A stretch of 64,000 bases of DNA from Alphaproteobacteria bacterium (GCA_026990035.1 JALSIM010000006.1:1-64000), one strand, 5' to 3'; shown: positions 1 to 12,684, counted from the first letter of the stretch. Numbers and translations: made by a program. Notes: generated from the sequence alone by a model not told the origin.

Positions 1-630
<630 letters not shown>

Positions 631-701
631 GGCGCCCCTCGCGCGATTCTGATCATCGGTGCGCTTGACCGGCGGCCACCCCGCCCCCTACCTGACCGGC
701 C

Positions 702-1922
702 GTGAACCAGCTCCTGCCGACACGCGAGCCGGCCGTCACCCGGCCCTCTCCCGCGCCCCGGCCGGTGACGGCGCCGCCCGCCGCCGGTCCGGTCCGCCGG
801 CGAACGCCGCGCGACCCGCGGCTCGATTTCTTCCGCGGGCTCGCGATGCTGATCATCCTCATCGCCCACATCCCGTGGAATGCCTGGGCGAACTGGATCC
901 CGGCCCGGTTCGGCCCCTCGGACGCCGCCGAAATGTTCGTCTTCTCCTCCGGCTATGCGGCCGCCATCGCCTTCGGCGGCACCTTCCTGCGGCACGGCTG
1001 GTGGATGGGAACGCGGCGCATCCTGCTCCGCTTCTGGCAGATCTACTGGGCCCACATCGGCCTGTTCGTGGCCGTGGCCACGCTCAGCGTGATCGCCACC
1101 CGGATCGACATCGCGGACGGCAAGAGCTACGTCGATGCCCTCAATCTCCAGCATTTCTTCGACGACCCGCGGAGTCAGCTCACCGGCCTCCTGACCCTCA
1201 CCTACGTGCCGAACTATTTCGACATCCTGCCCATGTACATGGTGATCCTGCTGCTGGTACCGGCGATCATCGCCCTGCAGCGGCTCCATCTGGGGCTGGC
1301 GGTCGCCTTCTCGGTGGGGCTCTACGGGGCCGCCTGGGCGGGGCTGGAACTGCCGGCCGAACCCTGGTCGGACCGTCCCTGGTTCTTCAACCCCTTCGCC
1401 TGGCAGCTCCTGTTCTTCGCCGCCTTCGCCTTCGGCCGCGGCTGGATCCCGGTACCGCGGTTCCGACCCTGGCTGCTCTGGACCGCCGCGGGCTTCGTCC
1501 TGGTGATGATCCCGATCAGCCATTCCGCGCTCTATCCGCTGAACCCGGTGACGAAATTCATCCACGAGAGCCTGTGGGGCGGCGCCTTCACGCCGGCCTT
1601 CAAGACCAATATCCATCCCGTCAGAATCCTTCACTTCCTGGCCCTCGCCTACCTGACGATCTGGCTGGTGTCGCTGAAGCCCACCCTGCTGGAGAGCCGT
1701 CTCGCCCGGCCGGTGATCCGGGTCGGTCAGCAGGCCCTCGCCACCTTCATGAGCTCGATGGCCGTCGCCTGGGTGATGGGCATGTTCCTGGATGTGGTCG
1801 GACGCAGCGGCGTCACCGTCGCGGCGGCCAACATCATCGGTCTTTCGAGCGTGTTCGCGGTCGCCTATCTGGTGGGCTGGTACAAGCGCGAGCCCTGGCG
1901 ACAGGCGCCGGCTCCGACCTAG
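702..1922 (+). CDS. OpgC-like membrane acyltransferase
   Basis: About 406 residues with roughly ten hydrophobic segments. It begins with a Pro/Arg-rich cytoplasmic stretch, then RDPRLDFFRGLAMLIILIAH, the signature that opens OpgC-domain proteins (which succinylate osmoregulated periplasmic glucans) and related acyltransferase-3 proteins. The GTG start is the only good one before this signature. No opgG or opgH lies nearby, so the acceptor may be another polysaccharide. The TAG stop overlaps the stop of the convergent oxyR gene inside a single CTAG, leaving no room for a terminator between them. Family placement is firm; substrate is inferred. Confidence 0.75.
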   Translation: MNQLLPTREPAVTRPSPAPRPVTAPPAAGPVRRRTPRDPRLDFFRGLAMLIILIAHIPWNAWANWIPARFGPSDAAEMFVFSSGYAAAIAFGGTFLRHGWWMGTRRILLRFWQIYWAHIGLFVAVATLSVIATRIDIADGKSYVDALNLQHFFDDPRSQLTGLLTLTYVPNYFDILPMYMVILLLVPAIIALQRLHLGLAVAFSVGLYGAAWAGLELPAEPWSDRPWFFNPFAWQLLFFAAFAFGRGWIPVPRFRPWLLWTAAGFVLVMIPISHSALYPLNPVTKFIHESLWGGAFTPAFKTNIHPVRILHFLALAYLTIWLVSLKPTLLESRLARPVIRVGQQALATFMSSMAVAWVMGMFLDVVGRSGVTVAAANIIGLSSVFAVAYLVGWYKREPWRQAPAPT

Positions 1923-2845
1923 CCCCCCTCCGGGGGCCGTGGCGGTCGGGTGCCGGCCGGCGCGATTTCCCGGAGGAACCCGGCGAAGGCCCGGAACTCC
2001 GCGTCACGGGGATCGCTGCCCCGCCACAACAGGGCGATCTCCCGCCCCACCCCGGGATCGTCGAAGGGGGTGCAGGCGACGAGCCCCTCAAGGCGCGGAT
2101 CGGGGCTCGCGGCCAGCGCCGGGATCACCGAATAGCCGGCCCCGGCGGCCACCATGTGCCGCAGGGTCTCGAGACCGGCGGCGTGGCGGCGGCCGCTGCC
2201 GTGGGTGAGCCCGCACAGGGCCAGCGCCTGGCCGCGCAGGCAGTGGCCCTCTTCCAGGAGCAGGAACCGCTCGCTGGCGAGATCGGCGATCTCCAGCGGC
2301 CGCCGCCGGGCCAGCGGCTCGTCGGGCGCGTGGATGAACAGGAAGGGCTCGAAGAAGAGGGTCGCCGCGGTCAGACCGGAGCGGTCGACCGGCAGGGAAA
2401 GGAGCACGAGGTCGAGTTCGCCCTCCTCCAGCAGATCGAGAAGCGGCGCGGTGCGTCCCTCGTGGAGATAAAGCTCGAGATCCCGGTACCGGTCGCGCAG
2501 CGGCCGCAGGAGATGGGGGAAGAGATAGGGTCCGAGGGTCTCGATGGCGCCGAGCACGAGGGGGCCTGCGAGCCGGCCCTGCTGGCTGCGGGCGAGGGTG
2601 AACAGGCGCTGGCCTTCGGCGAGGATGCGTCGTGCCTGGGCGACCAGCGCCCGCCCCCGGCCGGTGACCGCGACGCCACGGCGGCCGCGCTCGAAGAGAA
2701 CCACGCCGAGGAGGTCCTCGGTCTTGCGGATCTGGGCGGAAAGCGCCGGCTGCGAGACCGCGCAGGCCTCAGCGGCGCGACCGAAATGCCGGTGATCGGC
2801 GACCGCCACCACGTACTCGAGATCGCGCAGGGAAAGCCCGGCCAT
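1919..2845 (-). CDS. oxyR: LysR-family peroxide sensor OxyR
   Basis: 308 residues: an N-terminal winged HTH (RDLEYVVAVADHRHFGRAAE) and a LysR substrate domain. The segment EEGHCLRGQALALC keeps both redox cysteines, C202 and C211, with the same eight-residue gap as C199/C208 of E. coli OxyR, so disulfide sensing of H2O2 is expected. I chose the ATG at 2845 because MAGLSLRDLEYV aligns with the start of OxyR; the longer reading would need TTG at 2881. The gene is divergent from hutI and convergent with the OpgC-like gene. No catalase or peroxiredoxin gene is next to it. Confidence 0.85.
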   Translation of the reverse strand: MAGLSLRDLEYVVAVADHRHFGRAAEACAVSQPALSAQIRKTEDLLGVVLFERGRRGVAVTGRGRALVAQARRILAEGQRLFTLARSQQGRLAGPLVLGAIETLGPYLFPHLLRPLRDRYRDLELYLHEGRTAPLLDLLEEGELDLVLLSLPVDRSGLTAATLFFEPFLFIHAPDEPLARRRPLEIADLASERFLLLEEGHCLRGQALALCGLTHGSGRRHAAGLETLRHMVAAGAGYSVIPALAASPDPRLEGLVACTPFDDPGVGREIALLWRGSDPRDAEFRAFAGFLREIAPAGTRPPRPPEGG

Positions 2846-3027
2846 GCTCGCCGGTGCGCGGCGCCTGGTCGCTCCCGTCAAGATCCTCTCCCCGTCGCCC
2901 CCTCCGGCCGCCTATCTATCGCCCCCGGCGGAACCGGCAAAGGGGGGCCGCGAAATGCCGCCTTTTCCGATCGCCGGCAGCGGCTAGATTGCCCCCGCGA
3001 GGCCCGATCGGGCACGGGAGGACGAGG

Positions 3028-4335
3028 ATGATCTGGGACCGGCTGCTCCGCAATCTTCATCTGGCGACCCTCGCCGAGCCGGACGGCTGGGGAACGATCC
3101 GCGACGCCGCCGTCGCCTTCCACGACGGGCGGATCGCCTGGCTCGGCCCGGCCGCCGAGCTGCCCCACCAGGCCGCCCGTCAGGTGACCGATCTGGGCGG
3201 CGCCTGGGTGACCCCGGGGCTGATCGACTGCCACACCCATCTGATCTTCGCCGGCAACCGGGTCGAGGAGTTCGAACGGCGTCTCGAAGGCGTCTCCTAT
3301 GCCGAAATCGCGGCCCGGGGCGGCGGCATCATGGCCACCGTGCGGGCGACCCGCGGCGCCGGCCTCGAGGAGCTCGTCGAGGCGGGTCGCGAGCGGCTGG
3401 GCAATCTCCTGCGCGAGGGGGTGACCACGGTCGAGATCAAATCCGGCTACGGTCTCGACCCCGAAAGCGAACTGCGGATGTTGCGGGCGGCCCGGATCCT
3501 GGGCCGCGAGCTGCCGGTGAGCGTCACCACCACCTTCCTCGGCCTCCACGCCTTGCCGCCGGAATACGCCGAGGATCGCGCCGCATACGTCGATCTGGTG
3601 GCCGGAGAGATGCTGGAGCGGGCGCTCGCCGAAGGACTCGTCGACATGGTGGACGCCTTTCTGGAGGGGATCGCTTTCACCGCCGAAGAGGTCGGCCGCC
3701 TGTTCCGGGTGGCGAAGGCGCGGGGCCTGCCGCTCAGGCTCCATGCCGACCAGCTCGCGGACGGCGGGGGTGCGGCTCTCGCGGCTTCCTTCGGTGCCCT
3801 GTCGGCGGACCATCTCGAATACACGAGCGAGGCCGGGGTCCGGGCGATGGCCGAGGCCGGCACCGTCGCGGTGCTCCTGCCCGGCGCCTTCTACACCCTC
3901 CGCGAGACCCGCCGACCGCCGGTCGAGGCGTTCCGCCGCCATGGCGTGCCGATGGCCGTGGCCACCGACGTCAATCCCGGTTCCTCGCCGCTCTTGTCAC
4001 CGCTCGCCGCCCTCAACATGGCCTGCATCCTGTTCGGTCTCCGGCCGGTGGAAGCGGTGCGCGGCATGACCGCCCATGCCGCCCGGGCGCTGGGGCTCGC
4101 CGAGGATCGCGGCACCCTCGGGATCGGCAAGCGGGCGGATCTCGCGGTCTGGCGGATCGCGCACCCCGCCGAGCTCTGCTACTGGCTCGGGGCGGATCCC
4201 CTGGAGCTCCTGTTCATCGCCGGCGAGCCGGTGGTACCGCCGGCCCGGCGGATCGTCCCGCCACGCCCGGCGGCCCTCCGACCGAGCCTCCGTCCCGCCG
4301 CCCGGCAGCCGCGGCGCGCGCCCCGATCGCGCTGA
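3028..4335 (+). CDS. hutI: Imidazolonepropionase
   Basis: 435 residues, the third step of histidine degradation (4-imidazolone-5-propanoate to N-formimino-L-glutamate). Visible family motifs: PGLIDCHTHLIFAGNR (metal-binding HTH), EIKSGYGL, HADQL and ATDVNPGSS. The ATG at 3028 follows GGGAGGACGAGG. The protein is about 30 residues longer than usual (near 405) because of a Pro/Arg-rich tail after the amidohydrolase fold. hutU, hutH and hutG are not in the window, so this hut gene is isolated. A TAGATT element at 2985 could be a -10, but no convincing -35 precedes it. Confidence 0.92.
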   Translation: MIWDRLLRNLHLATLAEPDGWGTIRDAAVAFHDGRIAWLGPAAELPHQAARQVTDLGGAWVTPGLIDCHTHLIFAGNRVEEFERRLEGVSYAEIAARGGGIMATVRATRGAGLEELVEAGRERLGNLLREGVTTVEIKSGYGLDPESELRMLRAARILGRELPVSVTTTFLGLHALPPEYAEDRAAYVDLVAGEMLERALAEGLVDMVDAFLEGIAFTAEEVGRLFRVAKARGLPLRLHADQLADGGGAALAASFGALSADHLEYTSEAGVRAMAEAGTVAVLLPGAFYTLRETRRPPVEAFRRHGVPMAVATDVNPGSSPLLSPLAALNMACILFGLRPVEAVRGMTAHAARALGLAEDRGTLGIGKRADLAVWRIAHPAELCYWLGADPLELLFIAGEPVVPPARRIVPPRPAALRPSLRPAARQPRRAPRSR

Positions 4336-4424
4336 TCCGCGGGCTCTTCCGCCCCCCGGGGCGGCCGTGTAAGCTGCGCCGCCCGGAACCGACGCGACGG
4401 CCAGTCGCCACGGAGGAGGTGACG

Positions 4425-5105
4425 GTGGACGATCTCTTTCTGGCGGCGGTGTTCTTCGTCGCCACCCATCTCGGCATCGCCGGCACGCCGCTGCGCGGGG
4501 CACTGGTCGACAAGCTCGGCGCCAACGGCTACCGGGCGGTGTTCTCGGTGATCGCCCTGGTTGCCCTGGTGTGGCTGATCCGGGCCTACGACCAGGCGCC
4601 CTTCCTCGAGCTCTGGGAGCCGGCGGCGCCGCTGCGCCTGCTGGCGGTGCTGCTGATGCCTTTCGCCTTCCTGCTGCTGGTCTGCGCCTTCACCGCCCCC
4701 AATCCCACCGCCGCCGGACAGCAGCCCGACATCTATGCCGCCGAGCCGGTCCAGGGCATCCAGCGGATCACCCGCCACCCCCTGCTCTGGGCGGTGATCC
4801 TGTGGGGCAGCCTGCACATCCTGGCCACCGGCCATCTCGCCGCCGTCATCCTGTTCGGCAGTCTGGTGCTCACCGCCGCCCTGGGCTCGACCATGATCGA
4901 CCGGCGTCACATCCAGGACTCGCAGCCCGGCTGGGGGGTCTTTTTCCAGCGCAGCTCCAATCTGCCCTTCCTCGCCATCCTCCAGGGGCGTCAGAAGCTG
5001 GCGCCGGCCGAGATCGGCTGGCTCCGGACGACGGGCGCCCTGGCCCTCTACGGCCTCGTCCTGTTCGCCCATTCCTTTCTGTTCGGTCCGCGACCGGTCG
5101 GCTGA
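4425..5105 (+). CDS. NnrU-like integral membrane protein
   Basis: About 226 residues with at least five hydrophobic segments (for example FLAAVFFVATHLG, VIALVALVWLIRAY, LLAVLLMPFAFLLLVCAF). The pattern with TRHPLLWAVILWG, where a conserved His follows TR, is that of NnrU, a heme-linked protein named from nitric-oxide regulation in denitrifiers but common elsewhere. I prefer the GTG at 4425, eight bases after GGAGG; a GTG at 4419 would lie too close. No nir, nor or nnr genes are near, so a denitrification role is not supported. The histidine phosphatase follows after 8 bases. Confidence 0.75.
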   Translation: MDDLFLAAVFFVATHLGIAGTPLRGALVDKLGANGYRAVFSVIALVALVWLIRAYDQAPFLELWEPAAPLRLLAVLLMPFAFLLLVCAFTAPNPTAAGQQPDIYAAEPVQGIQRITRHPLLWAVILWGSLHILATGHLAAVILFGSLVLTAALGSTMIDRRHIQDSQPGWGVFFQRSSNLPFLAILQGRQKLAPAEIGWLRTTGALALYGLVLFAHSFLFGPRPVG

Positions 5106-5113
5106 GGCGGGCG

Positions 5114-5740
5114 ATGCGGGATTGCCGGATTCTTCTCCTGCGCCACGGCGAAACCCTCTGGAACCGTGAAGGCCGGATGCAGGGCTGGCGGGATTCGCCG
5201 CTGACCCTGAAGGGGATCGCCCAGGCGCGGGCCTGCGGGTTGCGGTTGCGCGAGCTCCTCGGGCCGGGCCTGCCCGGCCATCGCATCGTCTCGAGCCCGC
5301 TCGGACGGGCCTGGCAGACGGCGGTACTGGTCGCCGAGACCTGCGGCTGCGATCCCCGGGCCATCCGGCACGAGCCGCTGCTGCGGGAGATAAGCTGGGG
5401 CGCCTGGGACGGGATGACCGCGGCGGAGATCGCGGCCCGCGATCCCGAGCGCTGGCGGCAGCGGCTGCGGAGCGGCTTCGCCGAACCACCGCCCGACGGT
5501 GGCGAGAGTCCCGGGCAGCTCTACGATCGGGCCTGCCGCTGGCTCGCTTCCCTCTCCCCCGGCACCAAGCTGGTCGCCGTCGCCCACGGCGGTCTCGGGC
5601 GGATGCTACGGGCGGCCTATCTGGGCCTGCCCCCCGAGGCCAGCCGGGATATGGAGCAGCCGCAGGACGCCTTCTACCTGCTCGAACACGGCCGCGTCGC
5701 CCGGATCGAGGCGGCCGTGACGGCGATGTCGCAGGGCTGA
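5114..5740 (+). CDS. Histidine phosphatase (phosphoglycerate-mutase superfamily)
   Basis: 208 residues. The N-terminal LLLRHGETLWNREGRMQG holds the RHG motif whose His forms the phospho-enzyme; SSPLGRAWQTA and VAVAHGGLGRML supply the second Arg and His of the active site. Its size fits GpmB/CobC-like small-molecule phosphatases rather than the glycolytic mutase. It starts 8 bases after the NnrU-like gene and is probably cotranscribed with it. The substrate cannot be inferred: no cobalamin or glycolysis genes are nearby. Confidence 0.85.
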   Translation: MRDCRILLLRHGETLWNREGRMQGWRDSPLTLKGIAQARACGLRLRELLGPGLPGHRIVSSPLGRAWQTAVLVAETCGCDPRAIRHEPLLREISWGAWDGMTAAEIAARDPERWRQRLRSGFAEPPPDGGESPGQLYDRACRWLASLSPGTKLVAVAHGGLGRMLRAAYLGLPPEASRDMEQPQDAFYLLEHGRVARIEAAVTAMSQG

Positions 5741-5846
5741 TCCGTTCCGTGGCATCTCTGGCGAGGCCGCCCCATCTTTGATAGAGGGGAACCGGGGTCG
5801 GATCGCCGGCACCGCCCCCGAAGAGCCCGGAAGGGAGGAAGGAACG

Positions 5847-6281
5847 ATGCCGGAGAGACCCGTCCGCGAAATCCTCGGCCGCGACACCCTGGTCGCCGGT
5901 CCGCCGGAGATGAGCGTGCGCGAAGCGGCGCGCCGCATGGCCGAGCAGGTCTGCGGCAGCATCCTCGTCCTCGAGGGCGACCGCCTCCTGGGCATCTTCA
6001 CCGAGCGGGATCTCCTCGTCCGGGTCATCGCCGCCGGCAGGGATCCCGACCGCACCGCCCTCGCCGAGGTGATGACCCGGGCGCCCGACACCATCGAGGC
6101 GGAGGCCCCGATCGCGGAGGCGATCCGGCGGATGGACGAGTTCTGCTACAAGCATCTGCCGGTCGTCGAGGGCGGTCGGGTGATCGGGGTGATCGCCGTC
6201 GAGGACATTCCGATCGCCGAGCTCGTGGGGATGCGCGAGGAGCTCGAGGAACGCCACCAGCTCGCCGAACGGATGTGGTAG
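5847..6281 (+). CDS. CBS-pair protein
   Basis: 144 residues made of two CBS motifs only: VREILGRDTLVAGPPEMSVR to TERDLLVRVI, then VMTRAPDTIEAEAPIAEAIRRM to VIGVIAVEDI. Stand-alone CBS pairs bind adenosyl ligands and act as energy or redox sensors for partner proteins. The ATG at 5847 follows AGGGAGGAAGGAACG; an in-frame TTG further up is less likely. The PP2C phosphatase gene follows after 31 bases in the same direction; a common regulatory role is possible but unproven. Confidence 0.85.
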   Translation: MPERPVREILGRDTLVAGPPEMSVREAARRMAEQVCGSILVLEGDRLLGIFTERDLLVRVIAAGRDPDRTALAEVMTRAPDTIEAEAPIAEAIRRMDEFCYKHLPVVEGGRVIGVIAVEDIPIAELVGMREELEERHQLAERMW

Positions 6282-6312
6282 GAACCGTCTCGGGAGCCGG
6301 ACCGTCGCCGGA

Positions 6313-7858
<1,546 letters not shown>

Positions 7859-7873
7859 GCCTCCCCGGCGTCT

Positions 7874-8200
7874 TCAGTCGGGGCGGCGGTGGAGTTCGAT
7901 GCGACGGTACATGCCCTCGATGTTCAAGGGCGGCCACTCCTCGTAGAAGGCCCAGTCGGCGCAGGCCTCGAGCCGGATCCGGGTCTCGGCCTCGGGGAAG
8001 GTCGCCTCGAGCGGTGCGGTCGGCCGCTTCTCGCCGAGGATCGCCCGCCGGGCGTTGGTCTGGGCGACGATCACCGCCCCCCTCGCCGAGGACCTCGCCG
8101 CCGGCGATGTGATCGCGGTGGTCGTGGCCGTAGATCAGATACCGGCAGGAGGTCGCGAAACGCGCTGCCGCAATCCGTCGCTGGAGGTGCCTCTTTCGGG
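7874..8200 (-). pseudogene. Remnant of a metallo-beta-lactamase-fold hydrolase (frameshifted, internally shortened)
   Basis: On the minus strand, one frame encodes RYLIYGHDHRDHIAGGEVLGEG, with the exact HxHxDH metal motif at 8126-8109. At a run of six C bases (8077-8082) the match shifts to a second frame reading VIVAQTNARRAILGEKRP and on to a stop at 7874. Both parts fit one metallo-beta-lactamase domain. After PLEATFPEAETRI the sequence jumps to ADWAFYEEWPPLNIEGMYRR, which looks like the C-terminus of the same family, so the second metal-site region appears deleted. No intact start or signal peptide is visible. A sequencing error could explain the shift, but not the missing middle. Confidence 0.55.
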
Positions 8201-8288
8201 CCTCCCTGCCGCCGCCCGGTCCGGGGATCGTCGCAATCTGGCAGGACTGGCATGAAGCGACGGCGAGGGGGACCGAAACCGAGATGGA

Positions 8289-9355
<1,067 letters not shown>

Positions 9356-9359
<4 letters not shown>

Positions 9360-11590
9360 GCGGTCTGCTCCACCGGTATCGGACGGCCGGTTTCCCGGCG
9401 GCCGAGACGACGCTGCCCGATGAGGAGCTGCATCAGCCCGATCACCAGCAGCATGACCAGGATCAACACCGAGGCGTAGGCGATGGCGAGGCCGTAATCG
9501 CCGTTCTCGACCCGACCGAGGATGTAGTTGGTGGCGAGATCGTAGTTGGCGCTGACCAGGAAGACGACCGCGCTGACCGCGGTCATCGCCCGCACGAAGG
9601 CGTAGACGAGGGCCGCCAGCATCGCCGGCTTGAGGAGCGGCAGCAGAATCCGCCTGAGCGTCGTCCAGGTCGAGGCGCGGAGCGTCAGCGAGGCCTCGTC
9701 GAGGCTGGGATCGAGCTGGGACAGGGCGGCGATGCCGGCCCGAACGCCCACCGGCATGTTCCGGAAGACGAAGGAGATGACGAGGATGATCCCGGTACCG
9801 GTGATCTCGATCGGCGGCACGTTGAAGGCGAGGATGTAGGACACGCCGATCACCGTCCCGGGAATGGCGAAGCTCAGCATGGTGCCGAACTCGAACAGCC
9901 GCTTGCCGGTGAAGTTCTGGCGCACCAGCAGCCAGGCCGTCAGCAGGCCGATGATCGCGGTGGGAACGGCGGAGAGGGCGGCGATCCGGATCGTCGTCCA
10001 GAAACTGTTCCAGGCGGAGCCCGACCAGACCAGCCCGTAATCGCCGACGGTGACCGAGAAGGCCTGGACGTAGTGGCGCAGGGTGAAGCTGTGGTCCCGC
10101 CCCCAGATCTCGACGAAGCCGCCGAACAGGATCATGGCGTAGATGACGAGGGTGAAGGCGGCCCAGGGCAGGGCCGCGGAGCGGCAGGCGAGATCGACGA
10201 GACGCGGCAGCGGCAGCGGCCGACCGGAATCGCCTTTGCCGGTCACCGTGGTGTAGCTGCTCCGCCCCACCCAGCGCTGCTGCGCCCAGAAGGCGAGCAG
10301 GGTGAAGGACAGGAGGATGATGGCCAGCACCGCCGCCCGGCCGGGATCGTTCTGGGCACCGACGATGGCGAAGAAGATCTCGGTCGAGAGCACGTCGTAA
10401 TTCCCCCCGAGAACGAGGGGGTTGCCGAAATCGGCCATGCTCTCGATGAAGCCGAGGAGGAAGGCGTTGGCGAGCCCGGGCCGCATCAGCGGCAGGGAGA
10501 CGGTGGTGAAAGTGGTCCAAGAATCCGCGCGCAGGGTCTGCGCCGCCTCTTCCAAAGAGGGGCTCACCCCCTCGACCACCCCGATCAGGACGAGAAAGGC
10601 GATGGGGGTGAAGGCCAGCATCTGGGCGAGCCAGATGCCCGGCAGGCCGTAGATCCAGCGTCCCGGCGCGATGCCGAGGAGATCGGCCACGAACTGGGTG
10701 ACGGTTCCCGAGCGGCCGAACAGGAGGATGATGGCGAGACCGACGACGAAGGGCGGGGTGATGATCGGCAGCACCGTGAGGGTGCGCAGCAGCCGCTTGT
10801 GGCGGAAGGCGGTACGGGTGACGACGAGGGCGAAGGCGAGGCCCAGGAGGGTCGTACCGGCACCGGTGAGAATCGCCAGGAAGACCGTGTTCCAGGCCAC
10901 CCCGCAGCGGTAGCCGGTGGTCAGGCAGGACAGGCTCCAGATCTTGTCGTCGGTGAACTTGGCGAAGAACACCGCCGGCGCGAAGCGGCCGTCGTTGTCG
11001 AGAAAGGCGCTTTCCAGCACCTGGGAGATGGGAAAGAAGATGAACAGGGCGACGGTGGCGACGACGAGACCGATGCCGCCGACGACGAAGGCGTCGCCCT
11101 TGGCCGCTCCGCGATCGGCGATCCCCTGGGTGAGCAGGAACAGGGCCGCGGTGGCCAGCAGCACCGCTCCCCAGCCCATCCCGTACTGACGGTCGCCGAG
11201 CGGGCCGAACAGGGCCGGCAACCAGCTCCAGGCCCAGCCCCGGTGATTGATGGCGAAGCCCTGGAAGAGCAGCCAGGCGAGGGTCAGCGCCCCGGCGAGG
11301 ATCAGCCAGCTCCCGGCCTCGGCGCGCGGCCGCGACCGCGGCAGTGCCGGCAACGCAAGGAGCGGCAGCACCACGAGCGGGGCGAGCCACCAGCGGCCGT
11401 GCAGCAAAACCTGGAACAGGCCGGGTGCGTAGTCACCGTCCCCGATCCAGCCGTCGCCGAGCCAGATCAGGGACAGGAAGCCGTCCTCCTGGGCGTACCA
11501 GGGCAGCAGGACGAAACCCGCGAGGGCGAGGAGGAGCAGCGCCCCCACCTCGCCCCGCAGGCCCGAGACGACCATCGGCCCGGTCGTCAC
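9356..11590 (-). CDS. ABC transporter permease, double-domain FbpB/AfuB-like, with long N-terminal membrane extension
   Basis: 744 residues with two copies of the binding-protein-dependent permease domain; EEAAQTLRA and DEASLTLRA are the two EAA loops that meet the ATPase. Iron-type FbpB is usually about 500-550 residues, so the first roughly 220 residues are extra and add about five membrane segments; AfuB-type sugar-phosphate permeases are similarly long. The GTG at 11590 lies 6 bases after the binding-protein stop; an ATG at 11575 is an alternative. The stop overlaps the ATPase start. Confidence 0.85.
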
Positions 11591-11596
11591 CTTCGC

Positions 11597-12622
11597 TCAG
11601 CGCGGCAGGCTGTTGACCTCGTCATCCCACTTCTTGAGCAGCCGCGTGCGGGTGGCCGAGGAGCCGTAGGTCTTGAAGTCGTAGTCGATGAGCTTGATGT
11701 CCTCGAGCTTCGGCGCCTCCGGCGGCGGCGCCGCGTTCCGGTTGGAGGGCACCTGATAGGCCCGCACGGTGCGCGCCATTTCCTGGATGTCGGCGCGGAG
11801 AGCGAAATCGTAGAACATCTTCGCCTCCTCGAGATTGCGCGCGCCGGCGATGATGCTCATCGAGCCGATCTCGTAGCCGGTGCCCTCGCAGGGACTCACC
11901 ACCTGGATGGGGAAGCCGGCCACCTTCTGGGTCACCGCATCGTGCTGGAAGACGATGCCGACGGTGGTCTCGCCACGGGCCGCCGCCTTGATCGGCGCCG
12001 AGCCGGACTTGGTGTACTGGTTGATGTTCATGTGCAGCTTCTTGAGGAACTCGAAGCCCTCCTCCTCGCCGAAGAGCTGCACGATGGTGGCCAAGGTGGT
12101 GTAGGCGGTACCCGAGCTGTTGGGATTGGCCATCTGCACCTCGCCCTTGAACTCGGGCTTGATCAGATCGGCCCAGCATTCGGGCTCGGGAAGACCCTTT
12201 TCGGCCAGGAGCTCGGTGTTGAAGCCGAAGCCGAGGGCGCCCGCGTAGATGCCGACGGTGCGACCGTTGGCCGCTTCGTTCTGACGTACCGCCCAGTCGT
12301 GCAGTTCGGCCAGCATCGGCGATTTGTATTCCTGGGTCAGCCCCTCCTCGGCCGCCTGCAGATGGGGATCGCCGGTACCGCCCCACCAGACGTCGCCCTT
12401 GGGATTGTCCCGTTCCGCCCGGATCTGGGCGAAAGTCTCGCCCGAGCTCTTGCGGGTCATCGCCACCCTGATGCCCGTCTCCTTCTGGAACTCGGTGACC
12501 ATGAGCTGACACCACTCCTCCTGCGGGCTGCAGTAGAGGGTGAGCTTCTTGGCCTCGGCCGGGCCGCCGGCGAAGGCGCCGATGGCCATCAGGGCCGCGC
12601 CCGAGAGCAGGATTTTGCGCAT
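11597..12622 (-). CDS. Periplasmic solute-binding protein of the Fbp/Afu-type importer
   Basis: 341 residues. MRKILLSGAALMAIGAFAGGPAEA is a clear signal peptide ending in AEA. The mature part starts KKLTLYCSPQEEWCQL and contains DVWWGGTGDPHLQAAEEGL, the signature of family-1 binding proteins annotated as Fe3+ binding but including AfuA, which binds sugar phosphates. The paired tyrosines of true ferric-binding proteins are not evident near the C-terminus, and the AfuA-like signature plus long permease make an organophosphate ligand possible. The ATG at 12622 is preceded by GGGAGG. It heads the operon. Confidence 0.85.
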   Translation of the reverse strand: MRKILLSGAALMAIGAFAGGPAEAKKLTLYCSPQEEWCQLMVTEFQKETGIRVAMTRKSSGETFAQIRAERDNPKGDVWWGGTGDPHLQAAEEGLTQEYKSPMLAELHDWAVRQNEAANGRTVGIYAGALGFGFNTELLAEKGLPEPECWADLIKPEFKGEVQMANPNSSGTAYTTLATIVQLFGEEEGFEFLKKLHMNINQYTKSGSAPIKAAARGETTVGIVFQHDAVTQKVAGFPIQVVSPCEGTGYEIGSMSIIAGARNLEEAKMFYDFALRADIQEMARTVRAYQVPSNRNAAPPPEAPKLEDIKLIDYDFKTYGSSATRTRLLKKWDDEVNSLPR

Positions 12623-12655
12623 GCGAGCCTCCCGTGGCTTTTTGCTCCTCGCGAC

Positions 12656-12684
12656 AACAAAGGCGGGTTCGACGGGGAAGTCAA
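12656..12684 (-). promoter_or_regulatory. Candidate promoter of the Fbp/Afu-like operon
   Basis: On the minus strand TTGACT (12684-12679) is separated by 17 bases from TTTGTT (12661-12656). The -35 matches five of six consensus bases, the -10 only three. It lies about 35 bases before the binding-protein ATG in the divergent region with the formaldehyde dehydrogenase gene. Confidence 0.3.

Noticed and set aside
8071-8253. A 60-codon frame beginning MPVLPDCDD on the minus strand
   Set aside because: It uses a different frame from both metallo-beta-lactamase remnants and has no ribosome site or family match.
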